From Lachnoclostridium sp. (GTDB lineage: Bacteria > Bacillota > Clostridia > Lachnospirales > Lachnospiraceae), in NCBI GenBank assembly GCA_021770065.1, contig JAETRR010000007.1, positions 1-64,000 on the forward strand: a stretch of 64,000 nt of DNA, written 5' to 3'. Shown here one piece after another: positions 1 through 8,956 of the stretch (its first letter is position 1; every line of letters starts with the position of its first letter). The position numbers were made by a program, and so were the translations under genes. The notes under the pieces were generated by a model, which saw nothing but the letters and a program-made list of their open reading frames with translations, made no database searches and was not told the DNA's origin.

Positions 1-56
1 AAAAGGCCGCACAAGATGAGGTAATTGTCAAGTATATATTTGAAAATATTAGTTAG
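1..56 (+). CDS. C-terminal end of an unidentified protein (partial)
   Basis: A reading frame is open from the left edge and stops at TAG 54-56, giving 17 residues that end KYIFENIS. It is too short to identify. The 138 nt between this stop and the next gene hold no clear terminator. It may be only a chance open frame. Confidence 0.35.
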   Translation, partial: KAAQDEVIVKYIFENIS

Positions 57-194
57 CGGTGGAAAAACAGTATCCTGGATAGATGATCCAGAATCCTGTT
101 AAGTTACTGACATTGGGAGTGAACAGTAACTGTTTATAACGAGTGTTTTTCGGAAGAACGGGATGACAGATTTTACAGAAACGGGGCGATATAA

Positions 195-971
195 GTGAGA
201 GAACTGGGAGTGACCGGAAAAATATGGAGGGCCGCCTTTCCTGTTTTTTTATATGGAATTCTTTCAATGGCCTTTCCGGTAATTGCTGCGGCTGTTTCGG
301 GCGGAAGACTTTTGGAGCCGGGAACGGATATGCGGCTTTTGACAGTGGAGAATTTTCTGCTGCTGCCTGTATTCTGGATGCTGTACCGCCGGGATGAGAG
401 AGAGCGTCGGCTGTATGGGTATGAAGAGAGGGCTTCCTGGGGGCTTCGGGAGGCTGTTCTGGCGATTGCCGGGGCTGTCTGCATTTCCAGAGGGGTGAAT
501 TATTTTCTGGCCCTGACTTTTCTGCCGCAGCTTTTTCCCGGGTATCGGGCGGTTTCGGAAGGAATCTCCCGGTGCGGTTTCTGGTCACAGGCAGCCGCCG
601 TGGTTGTGAGTGCGCCTCTTCTGGAGGAGGTGCTTATGCGCGGTCTTGTCTATGGGAGATTGAAGGAAGCCCTGGGTAAGCCCCGGACGGCTATGGCAGT
701 GAGCGCGCTGGCTTTCGGCATGTTTCATGGAAATGTGGTACAGGGAATTTATGCCTTTGCGGTGGGATTGTTTTTTGCCCGGGTGTATGAGGCGTGCGGA
801 ACGCTTTTTCTGCCGGTACTGGCTCATGCCGCGGTAAATGCCGCTTCTCTTCTGGAATCACGGGCCGGATGGACAAAGGGTCTTCAAGGGGTTCCCGGGG
901 CCTATTATCTGCTGACAGCGGGCTTTCTGCTTTTGGGAATGTTCTGCTGGAGATATTTTGAGAGAAAATAG
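195..971 (+). CDS. CPBP/CAAX-type intramembrane metalloprotease
   Basis: 258-residue multi-pass membrane protein with the three motifs of the CPBP (Abi) family: a Glu-Glu motif in LEEVLMRGLVYGRL, FGMFHGN with its His, and HAAVNA with the last His. In this family these residues bind the metal at a site within the membrane. Known members process prenylated or peptide substrates or give self-immunity to bacteriocins; nothing here shows the substrate. The start is GTG with GGGG about 8 nt upstream. It faces the convergent aldehyde dehydrogenase and no bacteriocin gene is next to it. The family call is firm, the role is not known. Confidence 0.85.
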   Translation: MRELGVTGKIWRAAFPVFLYGILSMAFPVIAAAVSGGRLLEPGTDMRLLTVENFLLLPVFWMLYRRDERERRLYGYEERASWGLREAVLAIAGAVCISRGVNYFLALTFLPQLFPGYRAVSEGISRCGFWSQAAAVVVSAPLLEEVLMRGLVYGRLKEALGKPRTAMAVSALAFGMFHGNVVQGIYAFAVGLFFARVYEACGTLFLPVLAHAAVNAASLLESRAGWTKGLQGVPGAYYLLTAGFLLLGMFCWRYFERK

Positions 972-1033
972 GGGGTATCAGAAAAGTCTGCTGTCTTATT
1001 TCCCGACGCCCCCAGGCAGAGCGGATGAATTTT

Positions 1034-2413
1034 TTATTTTAAAAACATTCGAATCATTTTCCCATACAGAGTCCTGTAAGGCTGATACCGCATTGGAAGA
1101 TCCAGCCAGGTCTTTTTATCCACGATGCTCTTATAATGAGAGAAGGTGTCAAAGCCTGCTTTTCCGTGATAGGAGCCCATGCCGCTCTCGCCAAAGCCTC
1201 CGAATCCCATCTCGCTGGTGGCCAGATGGATGATGGTGTCATTGATGCAGCCGCCTCCGAAGCCGCAGCGTGAGATGACTTTACGGGCGGCGCCTTTGTC
1301 GGAGGTAAAGAGATACAGGGCCAGCGGATGCGCCTTGGAATTGACGGTCTGTATGGCATCCTCCAGTGAGGTGAACGTGAGGATGGGCAGAACAGGCCCG
1401 AAGATCTCTTCCTGCATGCAGGCATCCTCCCAGGTGACATGATCCAGTATGGTGGGCTCAATTTTTAATGTCTTTTTGTCGGAGCCTCCGCCATGAACTA
1501 CCTTTGAGGGCTCAATCAGTCCGCACACACGCTGAAAATGCTTTTCGTTGATGATCTTTCCATATTGGGTGTTGGAGAGGGGGTTATCGCCGAACTGCTT
1601 TTCAATCTGTTTTTTCAGCTCTTCTATGAGGGGCTCTTGAATGGAAGGATCGCATAAAATATAGTCGGGGGCCACGCAGGTCTGCCCGCAGTTCAAAAAT
1701 TTGCCGAATACGATGCGTTTGGCCGCCAGCTTAAGGCTGGCGGTTTTTTCTACGATACAGGGGCTTTTTCCGCCAAGCTCCAGGGTTACCGGCGTCAGAT
1801 GCTCAGAAGCCTTTTTCATTACCTGCCGTCCTACGGCCTGGCTTCCGGTGAAGAAAATATAGTCAAAATGCTCGTTTAACAGACAGGTGTTTTCCGCCCG
1901 TCCTCCGGTGACAACGGCAGCAAGGGAAGGATCAAAGCACTCCTCTATGAGTGAGCGGATGATCTCGCTGGTATGGGGAGAGTAGGCGCTGGGTTTTAAG
2001 ATTACCGTGTTTCCGGCAGCCAGAGCATCTGCCAGTGGTTCTATGGTCAGCAGGAAGGGGTAATTCCAGGGACTCATAATAAGGACCACGCCGTGGGGGG
2101 AGGGCTTTTTAAAGCTTCGGGAGTGAAACTGTGCCAGCGGAGTGTGAACCCGTTTTTCCCGGACAAAGGACTTAAGATGCCGCTCCATGTAGGTGATTTC
2201 GCTTAAAGTAAGTCCGGTTTCGCACATGTAGCTCTCGAAGCTGCTTTTTCCCAGATCTGCCTTAATGGCCTGGTGGATTTGCTCTTCTCTGTGTTTAATG
2301 GCATTTTTCAGCTTTTTCAGAGCCTCCAGCCGGGACGGCAGGGGCAGGGTGGCGCCGGAGAGAAAGTATTGGCGCTGATTTGTTATGAGCTGTCTGATTT
2401 CCGCTTCGTTCAT
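1034..2413 (-). CDS. NAD(P)-dependent aldehyde dehydrogenase (class 3-like)
   Basis: 459 residues, the short length typical of class 3/AlkH-YwdH-like aldehyde dehydrogenases, which lack part of the N-terminus of the ~490-residue enzymes. Visible motifs are MSPWNYPF (substrate and cofactor pocket), LELGGKSP with the general-base Glu, and NCGQTCVAPDY with the catalytic Cys. The enzyme oxidises aldehydes to acids in the cytosol. AAGGAG stands about 9 nt before the ATG. It lies just downstream of an iron-type alcohol dehydrogenase on the same strand (96-nt gap), so the two could turn an alcohol into an acid, or the reverse. The true substrate cannot be told. Confidence 0.9.
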   Translation of the reverse strand: MNEAEIRQLITNQRQYFLSGATLPLPSRLEALKKLKNAIKHREEQIHQAIKADLGKSSFESYMCETGLTLSEITYMERHLKSFVREKRVHTPLAQFHSRSFKKPSPHGVVLIMSPWNYPFLLTIEPLADALAAGNTVILKPSAYSPHTSEIIRSLIEECFDPSLAAVVTGGRAENTCLLNEHFDYIFFTGSQAVGRQVMKKASEHLTPVTLELGGKSPCIVEKTASLKLAAKRIVFGKFLNCGQTCVAPDYILCDPSIQEPLIEELKKQIEKQFGDNPLSNTQYGKIINEKHFQRVCGLIEPSKVVHGGGSDKKTLKIEPTILDHVTWEDACMQEEIFGPVLPILTFTSLEDAIQTVNSKAHPLALYLFTSDKGAARKVISRCGFGGGCINDTIIHLATSEMGFGGFGESGMGSYHGKAGFDTFSHYKSIVDKKTWLDLPMRYQPYRTLYGKMIRMFLK

Positions 2414-2509
2414 CGGGGAGTTCTCCTTTATATTCTCTTTTTAAAGTACGGATTAATGGTATAGCTGCTCTTGCAATCTCATTACAATACATGTTCCATT
2501 GAGACAGGC

Positions 2510-3718
2510 TTAGTGTTCCTGTCCCATAAGGCTTCTGTAAAATACTTCCAGCTCTGCCGCATCCATCAAAACAGGAACGGGGTAGAGGGGATTGGCCTCC
2601 TTGTCCGCATAGTGGGAGAGCTTGGGAATATCTTCTTCCCGGATCCCGGGAATGGTGTCTCCGATGCCGAACCGCTGCTTCATATCCCGGACAGCCTGGA
2701 TAAAGGCTTCTGCCGCTTCCCTGTGGGAGGTATGTTCATCCGCAACCCGGGCTTCTATGGCCAGCTTGTGAAGTTTCCTGTAGACAGCCGGACCGTAATG
2801 CTCCAGCACCGTGGGAAGAAGCACCGCATTGGCAAGGCCGTGGGGGACATTGTACTCGCCGCCTAAGGAGTGGGCCACGGCATGGACATAGCCTACATAG
2901 GATTTGGTAAAGGCACAGCCGGCATAAAAGGATGCTTTCAGCATATTTTTACGGGCCTCGATATTCTGTCCGTCCGTATAGGCAGTGTCCAGATTTTCAA
3001 AAATCAGCCGGACCGCTTTTTTGGCGTCCCTCCGGGTGTCCGGCAGGGTAGAGCGGCCGATGTAGGCCTCCACTGCGTGAGTGAGGGCATCCAGGCCCGT
3101 AGTGGCAGTGATAAAGGGAGGAAGGCTTAGGGTTACTTTCGGGTCCAGCACGGCATACCGGGGGATCAGAGGAAAATCATTGATGGCGTATTTATGACGT
3201 GTCCCGGCATCCGTGATCACGGCTGCCAGTGTGGTTTCGCTTCCGGTTCCGGCTGTGGTGGGAACGGCGATCAGCAGGGGAAGCCGCCTGCGCACTTTCA
3301 AAATCCCTTTCATCTTTGCCAGTGACTGATGCGGCTTCACGGCGCGGGCGCCTACGGCTTTGGCACAGTCCATGCTGGAGCCGCCTCCAAAGCCGATGAT
3401 GGCATCGCAGGCGTTTTCCTGATAGAGCTCCAGGGCTTCATACACATTGTCTGTGGTGGGATTGGCGCTGGTTTTACTGTAGATGCAGTAGAACATACCG
3501 GCCTCTTGCAGTGCCCGTTCCAGACGGGCGGTGAGGTTGAGCTTTCGGATACCCGGGTCGGTGATAATAAGTACGCGGCCGCATTTATTTTTTTCTATAA
3601 TTTCGGGAAGAGCCCTGACGCTGCCTGCCAGCTTCGGCTTCCGGTAGGGAAGAACGGGCAGAGCGATTTTAAAAACGGTCTGAAAGGCCCGGCAGTAGAT
3701 TTTTCTGGCTTTGTTCAT
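2510..3718 (-). CDS. Iron-containing alcohol dehydrogenase
   Basis: 402 residues of the iron-dependent (group III) alcohol dehydrogenase family. Seen are the nucleotide-binding GFGGGSSMDCAK, the PTTAGTGSETT stretch, and metal-ligand regions around HAVEAYI, HAVAHSLGG and HGLANAVLLP. Family members interconvert alcohols and aldehydes with NAD(P)H; butanol, 1,3-propanediol and lactaldehyde enzymes all look alike at this level, so no symbol is given. AAGGATGG lies before the ATG. It is first in a likely two-gene unit with the aldehyde dehydrogenase. The 223 nt upstream separates it from a divergent operon; no convincing promoter pair was recognised there. Confidence 0.9.
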   Translation of the reverse strand: MNKARKIYCRAFQTVFKIALPVLPYRKPKLAGSVRALPEIIEKNKCGRVLIITDPGIRKLNLTARLERALQEAGMFYCIYSKTSANPTTDNVYEALELYQENACDAIIGFGGGSSMDCAKAVGARAVKPHQSLAKMKGILKVRRRLPLLIAVPTTAGTGSETTLAAVITDAGTRHKYAINDFPLIPRYAVLDPKVTLSLPPFITATTGLDALTHAVEAYIGRSTLPDTRRDAKKAVRLIFENLDTAYTDGQNIEARKNMLKASFYAGCAFTKSYVGYVHAVAHSLGGEYNVPHGLANAVLLPTVLEHYGPAVYRKLHKLAIEARVADEHTSHREAAEAFIQAVRDMKQRFGIGDTIPGIREEDIPKLSHYADKEANPLYPVPVLMDAAELEVFYRSLMGQEH

Positions 3719-3941
3719 AGTTCCATCCTTTCTGATTTCAAAAACAGGGAGATGCCGGGTTTATTTTACACAAAAAAGGAAGGGCAGTCAAACACAAAAT
3801 AAACATACAATCCTCACAGAATATCCACACATTTAACAAAATGTAAACACAAAGCTGTAGTATACTGCCAGGTAAAGCAGCTGTTTTGGCAGGAACTGGT
3901 ATGGGATATCCGGTGAATATGACGAGAAGAAAGGGCAGGCC

Positions 3942-4145
3942 ATGGGCGAATATCTGAAACACAATACCTTATCAGTGGAAAAGAGAGTTACACTCAGCAG
4001 TCTGAAGGAGCAATTGTATACCCTCAATATGAGGATGCTGCTGGCCATACAGAGCCGCGATGAGGAGGCGCAGGAAGAAATCAGGCGGCAGATAGATGAG
4101 CTCCAGACAAAAATAAAGCATTTGAGCCTGGGGGGAAAGATTTGA
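3942..4145 (+). CDS. Small coiled-coil protein leading the ABC operon
   Basis: 67-residue, highly charged, probably all-helical protein with heptad-like spacing (LKEQLYTLNMRMLLAI, then a DELQTKIKHL run near the end). No membrane segment or signal peptide. The stop lies 13 nt before the ATG of the ABC ATPase, and the intervening AAAGGAG serves that next gene, so it is the first gene of the operon. Codon use resembles its neighbours. I do not recognise a family; a structural or regulatory partner of the transporter is only a guess from position. Confidence 0.65.
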   Translation: MGEYLKHNTLSVEKRVTLSSLKEQLYTLNMRMLLAIQSRDEEAQEEIRRQIDELQTKIKHLSLGGKI

Positions 4146-4158
4146 AAGGAGACGCATT

Positions 4159-5169
4159 ATGATATCGGTGGAGCATCTGACAAAATACTACGGTGATTTC
4201 CTGGCAGTGGACGATCTTTCCTTCGAGATCGAGGAGGGCCATGTATATGGTTTTCTGGGTCCGAACGGCGCGGGAAAGTCTACGACCATGAACATTATGA
4301 CGGGCTGCCTGTCGGCAACGGAGGGTCATGTAAGGATTGACGGATATGATATTTTTGAGGAAGCGGACAAAGCCAAAAAGCTGATAGGATATCTTCCCGA
4401 ACAGCCTCCCCTGTATATGCAGGAGACTCCGGCAGAGTACTTAAGATTTGTGGGCGAGGCGAAGGGACTGCGTGGTTTGAGGCTTAATGAGCAGGTGGAG
4501 GAGGTCATCCGCCAGACAAAAATCGGAGAAGTAAGGAACCGACGGATTTCTGCACTTTCTAAAGGTTACCGGCAGAGGGTGGGGATTGCCCAGGCGCTTC
4601 TTGGAAACCCGAAGGTGATTATTCTGGATGAGCCTACGGTGGGACTGGATCCGATTCAGATTATTGAGATCCGTGCGCTCATTAAGGAGCTGGGGCAGGA
4701 TCACACTGTTATTTTCAGCTCCCATATCCTCTCTGAAGTTCAGGCAATCTGCGATCAGATCTTAATGATTGCAGACGGCAGGCTGGCTGCCTTTGACGAG
4801 CCGGGAAATCTGGAAAAACGTCTGCTCTCGCCTAATGAAATCATCATTACAGCGGATGCAGAGCCGGAAGAGATCCGGGATATCCTGGCCCTGGCGGCTC
4901 ATATTACGGATGTGGCTATGGAAGAAAAGAAGTCTCCCTTTACAACTGCATGTTTAAAAACGGATCACGAAAATATTTATGAAGCTTCCCGGAGTGTCTT
5001 TGAGGCATTTTCCAAAAAGGGGAAGGCGCTGCTGGAAATGAACTTAAGAAAAGCCAGTCTGGAAGATCTCTTCGTGGAACTGACTGAGGGCAGTGGGGCG
5101 GATACGGTTCCGGAAGCGGAAAGTGAGACAGATACGGAACCGGAGGCAAAAAAGGAGGTACGGAGATGA
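4159..5169 (+). CDS. ABC transporter ATP-binding protein (GldA-like)
   Basis: 336 residues. Walker A GPNGAGKST is at residues 34-42, the signature is LSKGYRQRVGIAQ, Walker B VIILDEP, and the H-loop is in VIFSSHILSE. It belongs to the ABC-2 exporter ATPases related to the gliding-type GldA and to CcmA. After the ATPase core there is a ~100-residue regulatory tail ending in an acidic low-complexity stretch (many Glu, Asp, Thr). Its TGA overlaps the ATG of the permease (ATGA), so translation is coupled. It powers the membrane partner encoded next; the substrate is unknown. Confidence 0.92.
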   Translation: MISVEHLTKYYGDFLAVDDLSFEIEEGHVYGFLGPNGAGKSTTMNIMTGCLSATEGHVRIDGYDIFEEADKAKKLIGYLPEQPPLYMQETPAEYLRFVGEAKGLRGLRLNEQVEEVIRQTKIGEVRNRRISALSKGYRQRVGIAQALLGNPKVIILDEPTVGLDPIQIIEIRALIKELGQDHTVIFSSHILSEVQAICDQILMIADGRLAAFDEPGNLEKRLLSPNEIIITADAEPEEIRDILALAAHITDVAMEEKKSPFTTACLKTDHENIYEASRSVFEAFSKKGKALLEMNLRKASLEDLFVELTEGSGADTVPEAESETDTEPEAKKEVRR

Positions 5170-6029
5170 CTGCGGTATTCAGGCATGAACTCAGAATGTA
5201 TTTTCATTCATTAACGGCATATGTTTTCGGGGCGTTTCTTCTGGCTTTTGTGGGGATAGGCTCCATGCTCTATAATCTGCAGGCGGCTGTGAGCAATTTT
5301 GAATTTGTCTTAAGCTTCGGCTGTCTTGTGTTTGTGGTGATTGTGCCGGTTCTCACTATGCGCGTAATTGCAGAGGAGCGGAAACAGAAGACCGATCAGC
5401 TTCTTTATTCTCTTCCGATCACTACAACACAGGTGATTCTTGGAAAATACCTGGCACTTTTGGTTGTGTATCTGATTCTCCTGTGCATAATCTGTCTGTA
5501 TCCTCTGATTTTTTCACAGTTTGGGGATGTTTATCTTTTGACTTCCTACGGTTCTCTTTTTGCGTTTTTTGCCATGGGCGCGGCCCTCATTGCCCTTGGC
5601 GTTTTTATCTCTTCACTGACGGACAATCAGGGCTTTGCGGCGGGAATCGGCATTGCAGTAATTCTGCTTAATTATTACAGCGTCAGCCTTTCGGAGTATG
5701 TGTCTTCCACGGCCCTTGGTTCTGTGATTGCAATGTGTGTCCTTGTCCTTGCGGCAGGAGGAATCATTTACTGTCTGACAAAGAATGAGAATCTGGCTTA
5801 TGGCTTCTGTTTCCTTTTCATCGTCGGCATTCTGCTCATATACTTTTTCGATACCGGTAAGCTTGAGGGGCTGCTGCCGGACATTATGGCGAAGCTGTCC
5901 CTGTTTGAACGGTTTTACGTGTTTGTAAACGGAGTTTTTGATGTGACGGCCCTTGTGTACTATGCTGCCGCTGCAGTCTTTTTTCTGTTCCTTTCCGTAC
6001 AATCTCTGGAAAAAAGGAGGTATAACTGA
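5166..6029 (+). CDS. ABC-2 type permease (GldF-like)
   Basis: 287 residues with about six hydrophobic segments and an ABC-2 layout: N-terminal cytoplasmic start, first TM with YVFGAFLLAFVGIGSM, then the loop RVIAEERKQKTDQLLYSLPI typical of the GldF/NosY-type permeases. It overlaps the ATPase upstream by 4 nt and the GldG-like gene downstream by 1 nt, so all three are translated together. Family knowledge: GldA-GldF-GldG form one complex, needed for gliding in Bacteroidota. Firmicutes use homologous sets for unknown export or cell-envelope tasks. Confidence 0.88.
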   Translation: MTAVFRHELRMYFHSLTAYVFGAFLLAFVGIGSMLYNLQAAVSNFEFVLSFGCLVFVVIVPVLTMRVIAEERKQKTDQLLYSLPITTTQVILGKYLALLVVYLILLCIICLYPLIFSQFGDVYLLTSYGSLFAFFAMGAALIALGVFISSLTDNQGFAAGIGIAVILLNYYSVSLSEYVSSTALGSVIAMCVLVLAAGGIIYCLTKNENLAYGFCFLFIVGILLIYFFDTGKLEGLLPDIMAKLSLFERFYVFVNGVFDVTALVYYAAAAVFFLFLSVQSLEKRRYN

Positions 6030-7483
6030 TGAGAAAAACGGAATCCGGAAAAGCCGTGGACGGACGGCAGAGAAACCGGCTCGCATTTCGCGGCGGTTCC
6101 TACTCTCTGCTTCTCACGGTGATTGTGCTGGCCGTTCTGGTTGTGGCAAATGTTTTTGTCTCTGTGCTGCCGGCATCCCTTACAAAATTTGACATCAGCT
6201 CTGCGAAGCTCTATTCCATCACCAGCAATACAAAGGTGGTTGTAAATGCGCTGGAACAGGATGTGACGATCTACTGGATCGTCCAGTCCGGCCAGGAGGA
6301 TGAGGTTATTGAAAATCTGTTGGATAAGTACGACAGCCTTTCGGAGCACATAGAGGTTGTCAAAAAGAATCCGGACGTATTTCCAACCTTCGCCCGGCAG
6401 TATACGGATGAGGCGGTTCAAAACAACAGCCTGGTGGTGGAATGCGGTGAGAGGAGCAGATTTATCGGCTACAGCGATATCTATGTTCAGGAGGCGGATC
6501 TCTATTCTTATACTTATAACACCTCTTTTGACGGGGAAGGAGCCATTACTTCCGCCATTGATTATGTGGTCAGCGAAGAACTGCCGAAAGTATATGTCCT
6601 GGAAGGGCATGGAGAGGCGGAGCTCCCTTCCTCCTTCAGAGAACAGATTGAAAAAGAAAATATGGAGCTGGAGGCTTTTTCCCTGCTGACGGCGGACGGG
6701 ATTCCAGAAGAGGCGGCCTGTGTTCTGATTTATGCGCCGGAAAGCGATATTTCCGAGGAGGAAAGAGATCTGCTGGCCGATTATGCGGCAAAAGGCGGAA
6801 AGCTTCTGGTGATGGCCGGCCCTGTGGAGGATAAAGCTCTGGAGAACCTGTACAGCCTTCTTGAGGATTATGGAGTGGAGGCGCAGGAGGGAATCGTGGT
6901 AGAGGCGGATCGGGAATATTATGCATTTCAGACTCCTTATGTACTGATTCCGGATATGGCGGACAGTGAGATAACGGCTTCCCTCATAGAAGAGCACTAT
7001 TATCCGATTATGCCCATAGCTCTGGGGCTTACGGTAAAAGAAGGGGCAGGAAAGGGGACTGTGACGGAGCTGCTCACCACCTCCGGCTATGCCTTCAGCA
7101 AGGTTTCCGGTTATGGCCTGTCTACTTACGAAAGAGAAGAAGGAGATATTGACGGACCCTTTGCGCTGGCAGTTTCCGCAGAAAATGATAACGGGGGAAA
7201 GATTGTATGGTTTGCTTCCTCGGCTTTTCTGGAGGATATGTACAATGCTTATTCTTCCGGAGCAAACGGAGATCTGGGTATGAATGCGCTGTCCTCCCTT
7301 ATCGGGGAGAGCGAGGCAATGGCGATCCGCAGCAAGTCGCTGAATTATAATTATCTGACCATCAGTGCATCTGCTTCTTCGCTCTTGAAGGTACTGATGA
7401 TCGGCGTTTTCCCGCTTTTGTATCTGGGATTCGGAGTTGCTGTGGTGCTGAGAAGAAGGAGGATGCAGAGTGAAACGGCTTAG
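6029..7483 (+). CDS. GldG-family ABC transporter auxiliary protein
   Basis: 484 residues: a short basic N-terminus, a TM helix around residues 24-48 (LLLTVIVLAVLVVANVFVSV), a large extracytoplasmic region, and a C-terminal TM (LMIGVFPLLYLGFGVAVVL) ending in a basic tail. The region after the first TM (FDISSAKLYSITSNTK) is typical of the GldG/DUF4350-like family, and VYVLEGHGE is the usual family motif at the start of the second half. It overlaps both neighbours. Probably a periplasm-side (outer face) partner of the ABC permease; substrate unknown. Confidence 0.85.
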   Translation: MRKTESGKAVDGRQRNRLAFRGGSYSLLLTVIVLAVLVVANVFVSVLPASLTKFDISSAKLYSITSNTKVVVNALEQDVTIYWIVQSGQEDEVIENLLDKYDSLSEHIEVVKKNPDVFPTFARQYTDEAVQNNSLVVECGERSRFIGYSDIYVQEADLYSYTYNTSFDGEGAITSAIDYVVSEELPKVYVLEGHGEAELPSSFREQIEKENMELEAFSLLTADGIPEEAACVLIYAPESDISEEERDLLADYAAKGGKLLVMAGPVEDKALENLYSLLEDYGVEAQEGIVVEADREYYAFQTPYVLIPDMADSEITASLIEEHYYPIMPIALGLTVKEGAGKGTVTELLTTSGYAFSKVSGYGLSTYEREEGDIDGPFALAVSAENDNGGKIVWFASSAFLEDMYNAYSSGANGDLGMNALSSLIGESEAMAIRSKSLNYNYLTISASASSLLKVLMIGVFPLLYLGFGVAVVLRRRRMQSETA

Positions 7484-8885
7484 GAAAATTTATATTATGC
7501 TTGGGATTCTTGCCGGAGCCTGTCTTCTGACCTTTGGCGCTGTGCGGATGGAGGAGCACAGGGAACGGATTAAAAACAGCGAAGAAATTATTTTGGAGAT
7601 TCCCCGTGATTCCGTCGATTCTCTGTCCTGGGAATACGGATCGGAGACACTGGCATTTCACAGGGATGAGACATGGGTTTATGATGCGGATGAGGCGTTT
7701 CCGGTGGATGAGGAAAAAGTCAATGAGCTTTTGGAGGTGTTTGAGAAGTTCGGCGTTTCCTTTGTGATTGAGGAGGCGGAGGATCTGGGACAGTACGGCC
7801 TTGAGAATCCGGTCTGTACCATCCGGCTGGCAGCAGGAGAGCAGTCCTATGAAATTCTGCTGGGAGATTACAGCAGCATGGATTCCCAGCGGTATGTTTC
7901 CATCGGAGACGGAAATGTGTATCTGGTAAAGGAGGATCCTCTTGAGCTGTTTGACGGGACGCTGAAAGAAATGATCCGGCACGACGAGATTCCGCTGTTT
8001 GACAGGGCAGAGGAGATCCGTTTTACGGGAAAAGAGAATTATGCGATTGCCTATGAGGAAAACAGTACGGACACTTATTGCAGCGATGATGTATATTTTA
8101 CAGAGCAGGACAAAGAAAAACAGCCTCTTGATACCTCCAGGGTGGAGGGCTATCTCGGTGACATTTCTTCTTTGAATCTGACGGATTATGTGACTTATAA
8201 TGCCTCGGAGGAAGAGGTGAAAGACTGCGGACTGGATGAACCGGAGCTGTCCGTGGAGGTGAGTTATACAAAGGAAGAAGAGGATCAGGAGGAGGTAACC
8301 GGCACTTTTACCCTGCATGTGAGCCGGGATCCGGATGAAAAAGCAGCCGCCGGGTATGAGGAGGCTGAAGGAGAAGACGAAGAGGAGACGGAGGAGGAAG
8401 AGATAACGGCCTACGCAAGAGTAGGAGAATCCAGAATACTTTATAAGATTTCTTCCGAAGATTACAAAAAGATTATGGATGCCTCCTTTGATTCCCTCCG
8501 GCATTCCAGGATGTTTACCGGGGATTTTGCGGACGTGACGCAGATAGAGATTGCTCTGGAGGATACCACGTATACCCTTACCTCCGAAGAAAAGGATGGG
8601 GAGCGTATCTTCTATTACCAGGGAGAGGAGATTGAAAGCCTGGAGCTTCAGAGAGCTCTGGAGGGGCTTCATGCAGACAGCTTTACAAAAGAGCAGCCCA
8701 AAGAAGCGAAGGAGATCGGGCTGACGCTGTACCTGGATAATGAAAACTTTCCAAAGACAGAGATTGAACTGTACCGTTATGACGGAAAGTATTGTCTGGC
8801 AGTTGTGGATAAAAAACCGGTGTCGCTTGTAGAGCGCTCCCTGGCAGTTGATTTGATGGAAGCGGTTTACGGAATCGTTTTATAA
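7470..8885 (+). CDS. DUF4340 domain protein, last gene of the GldAFG-like operon
   Basis: 471 residues with an N-terminal membrane anchor (IYIMLGILAGACLLTFGAV) and an extracellular DUF4340-type region (LENPVCTIRLAAG, then GDYSSMDSQRYVSI and YLVKED). About residues 290-312 form a very acidic insert rich in Glu. The start is GTG with AAGGAGG 7-13 nt upstream and overlaps the GldG-like gene by 14 nt. DUF4340 proteins often stand next to GldG in bacteria, so it is probably a further extracytoplasmic subunit of the same complex. No catalytic motif is seen. Confidence 0.8.
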   Translation: MKRLRKIYIMLGILAGACLLTFGAVRMEEHRERIKNSEEIILEIPRDSVDSLSWEYGSETLAFHRDETWVYDADEAFPVDEEKVNELLEVFEKFGVSFVIEEAEDLGQYGLENPVCTIRLAAGEQSYEILLGDYSSMDSQRYVSIGDGNVYLVKEDPLELFDGTLKEMIRHDEIPLFDRAEEIRFTGKENYAIAYEENSTDTYCSDDVYFTEQDKEKQPLDTSRVEGYLGDISSLNLTDYVTYNASEEEVKDCGLDEPELSVEVSYTKEEEDQEEVTGTFTLHVSRDPDEKAAAGYEEAEGEDEEETEEEEITAYARVGESRILYKISSEDYKKIMDASFDSLRHSRMFTGDFADVTQIEIALEDTTYTLTSEEKDGERIFYYQGEEIESLELQRALEGLHADSFTKEQPKEAKEIGLTLYLDNENFPKTEIELYRYDGKYCLAVVDKKPVSLVERSLAVDLMEAVYGIVL

Positions 8886-8914
8886 AACATTTATTCGACT
8901 TACGCCCTTTTCTG

Positions 8915-8934
8915 TGCTATAATGGCTCATTATA
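8915..8934 (+). promoter_or_regulatory. Extended -10 promoter with an overlapping palindrome
   Basis: TGC followed by perfect TATAAT (8918-8923), with no good -35. The -10 is the left half of a perfect 7-bp inverted repeat, TATAATG/CATTATA around GCT (8918-8934). The predicted start is near 8930, leaving a leader of about 27 nt. The leader is too short for the long attenuation leader known upstream of tet(M). A repressor could sit on the palindrome; that is inference. Confidence 0.6.
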
Positions 8935-8956
8935 GACGCAGAAAGGGGCATTTTCT

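Noticed and set aside
971-1033. Terminator between the CPBP protease and the aldehyde dehydrogenase
   Set aside because: TCTGCTG and CAGGCAGA pair only with a bulge and a long loop; not convincing.
5960-6997. Long open frames opposite the GldG-like gene, and similar ones opposite other genes
   Set aside because: They have no ribosome binding sites, odd composition (His, Arg, Cys-rich) and lie fully antisense to well-supported genes.
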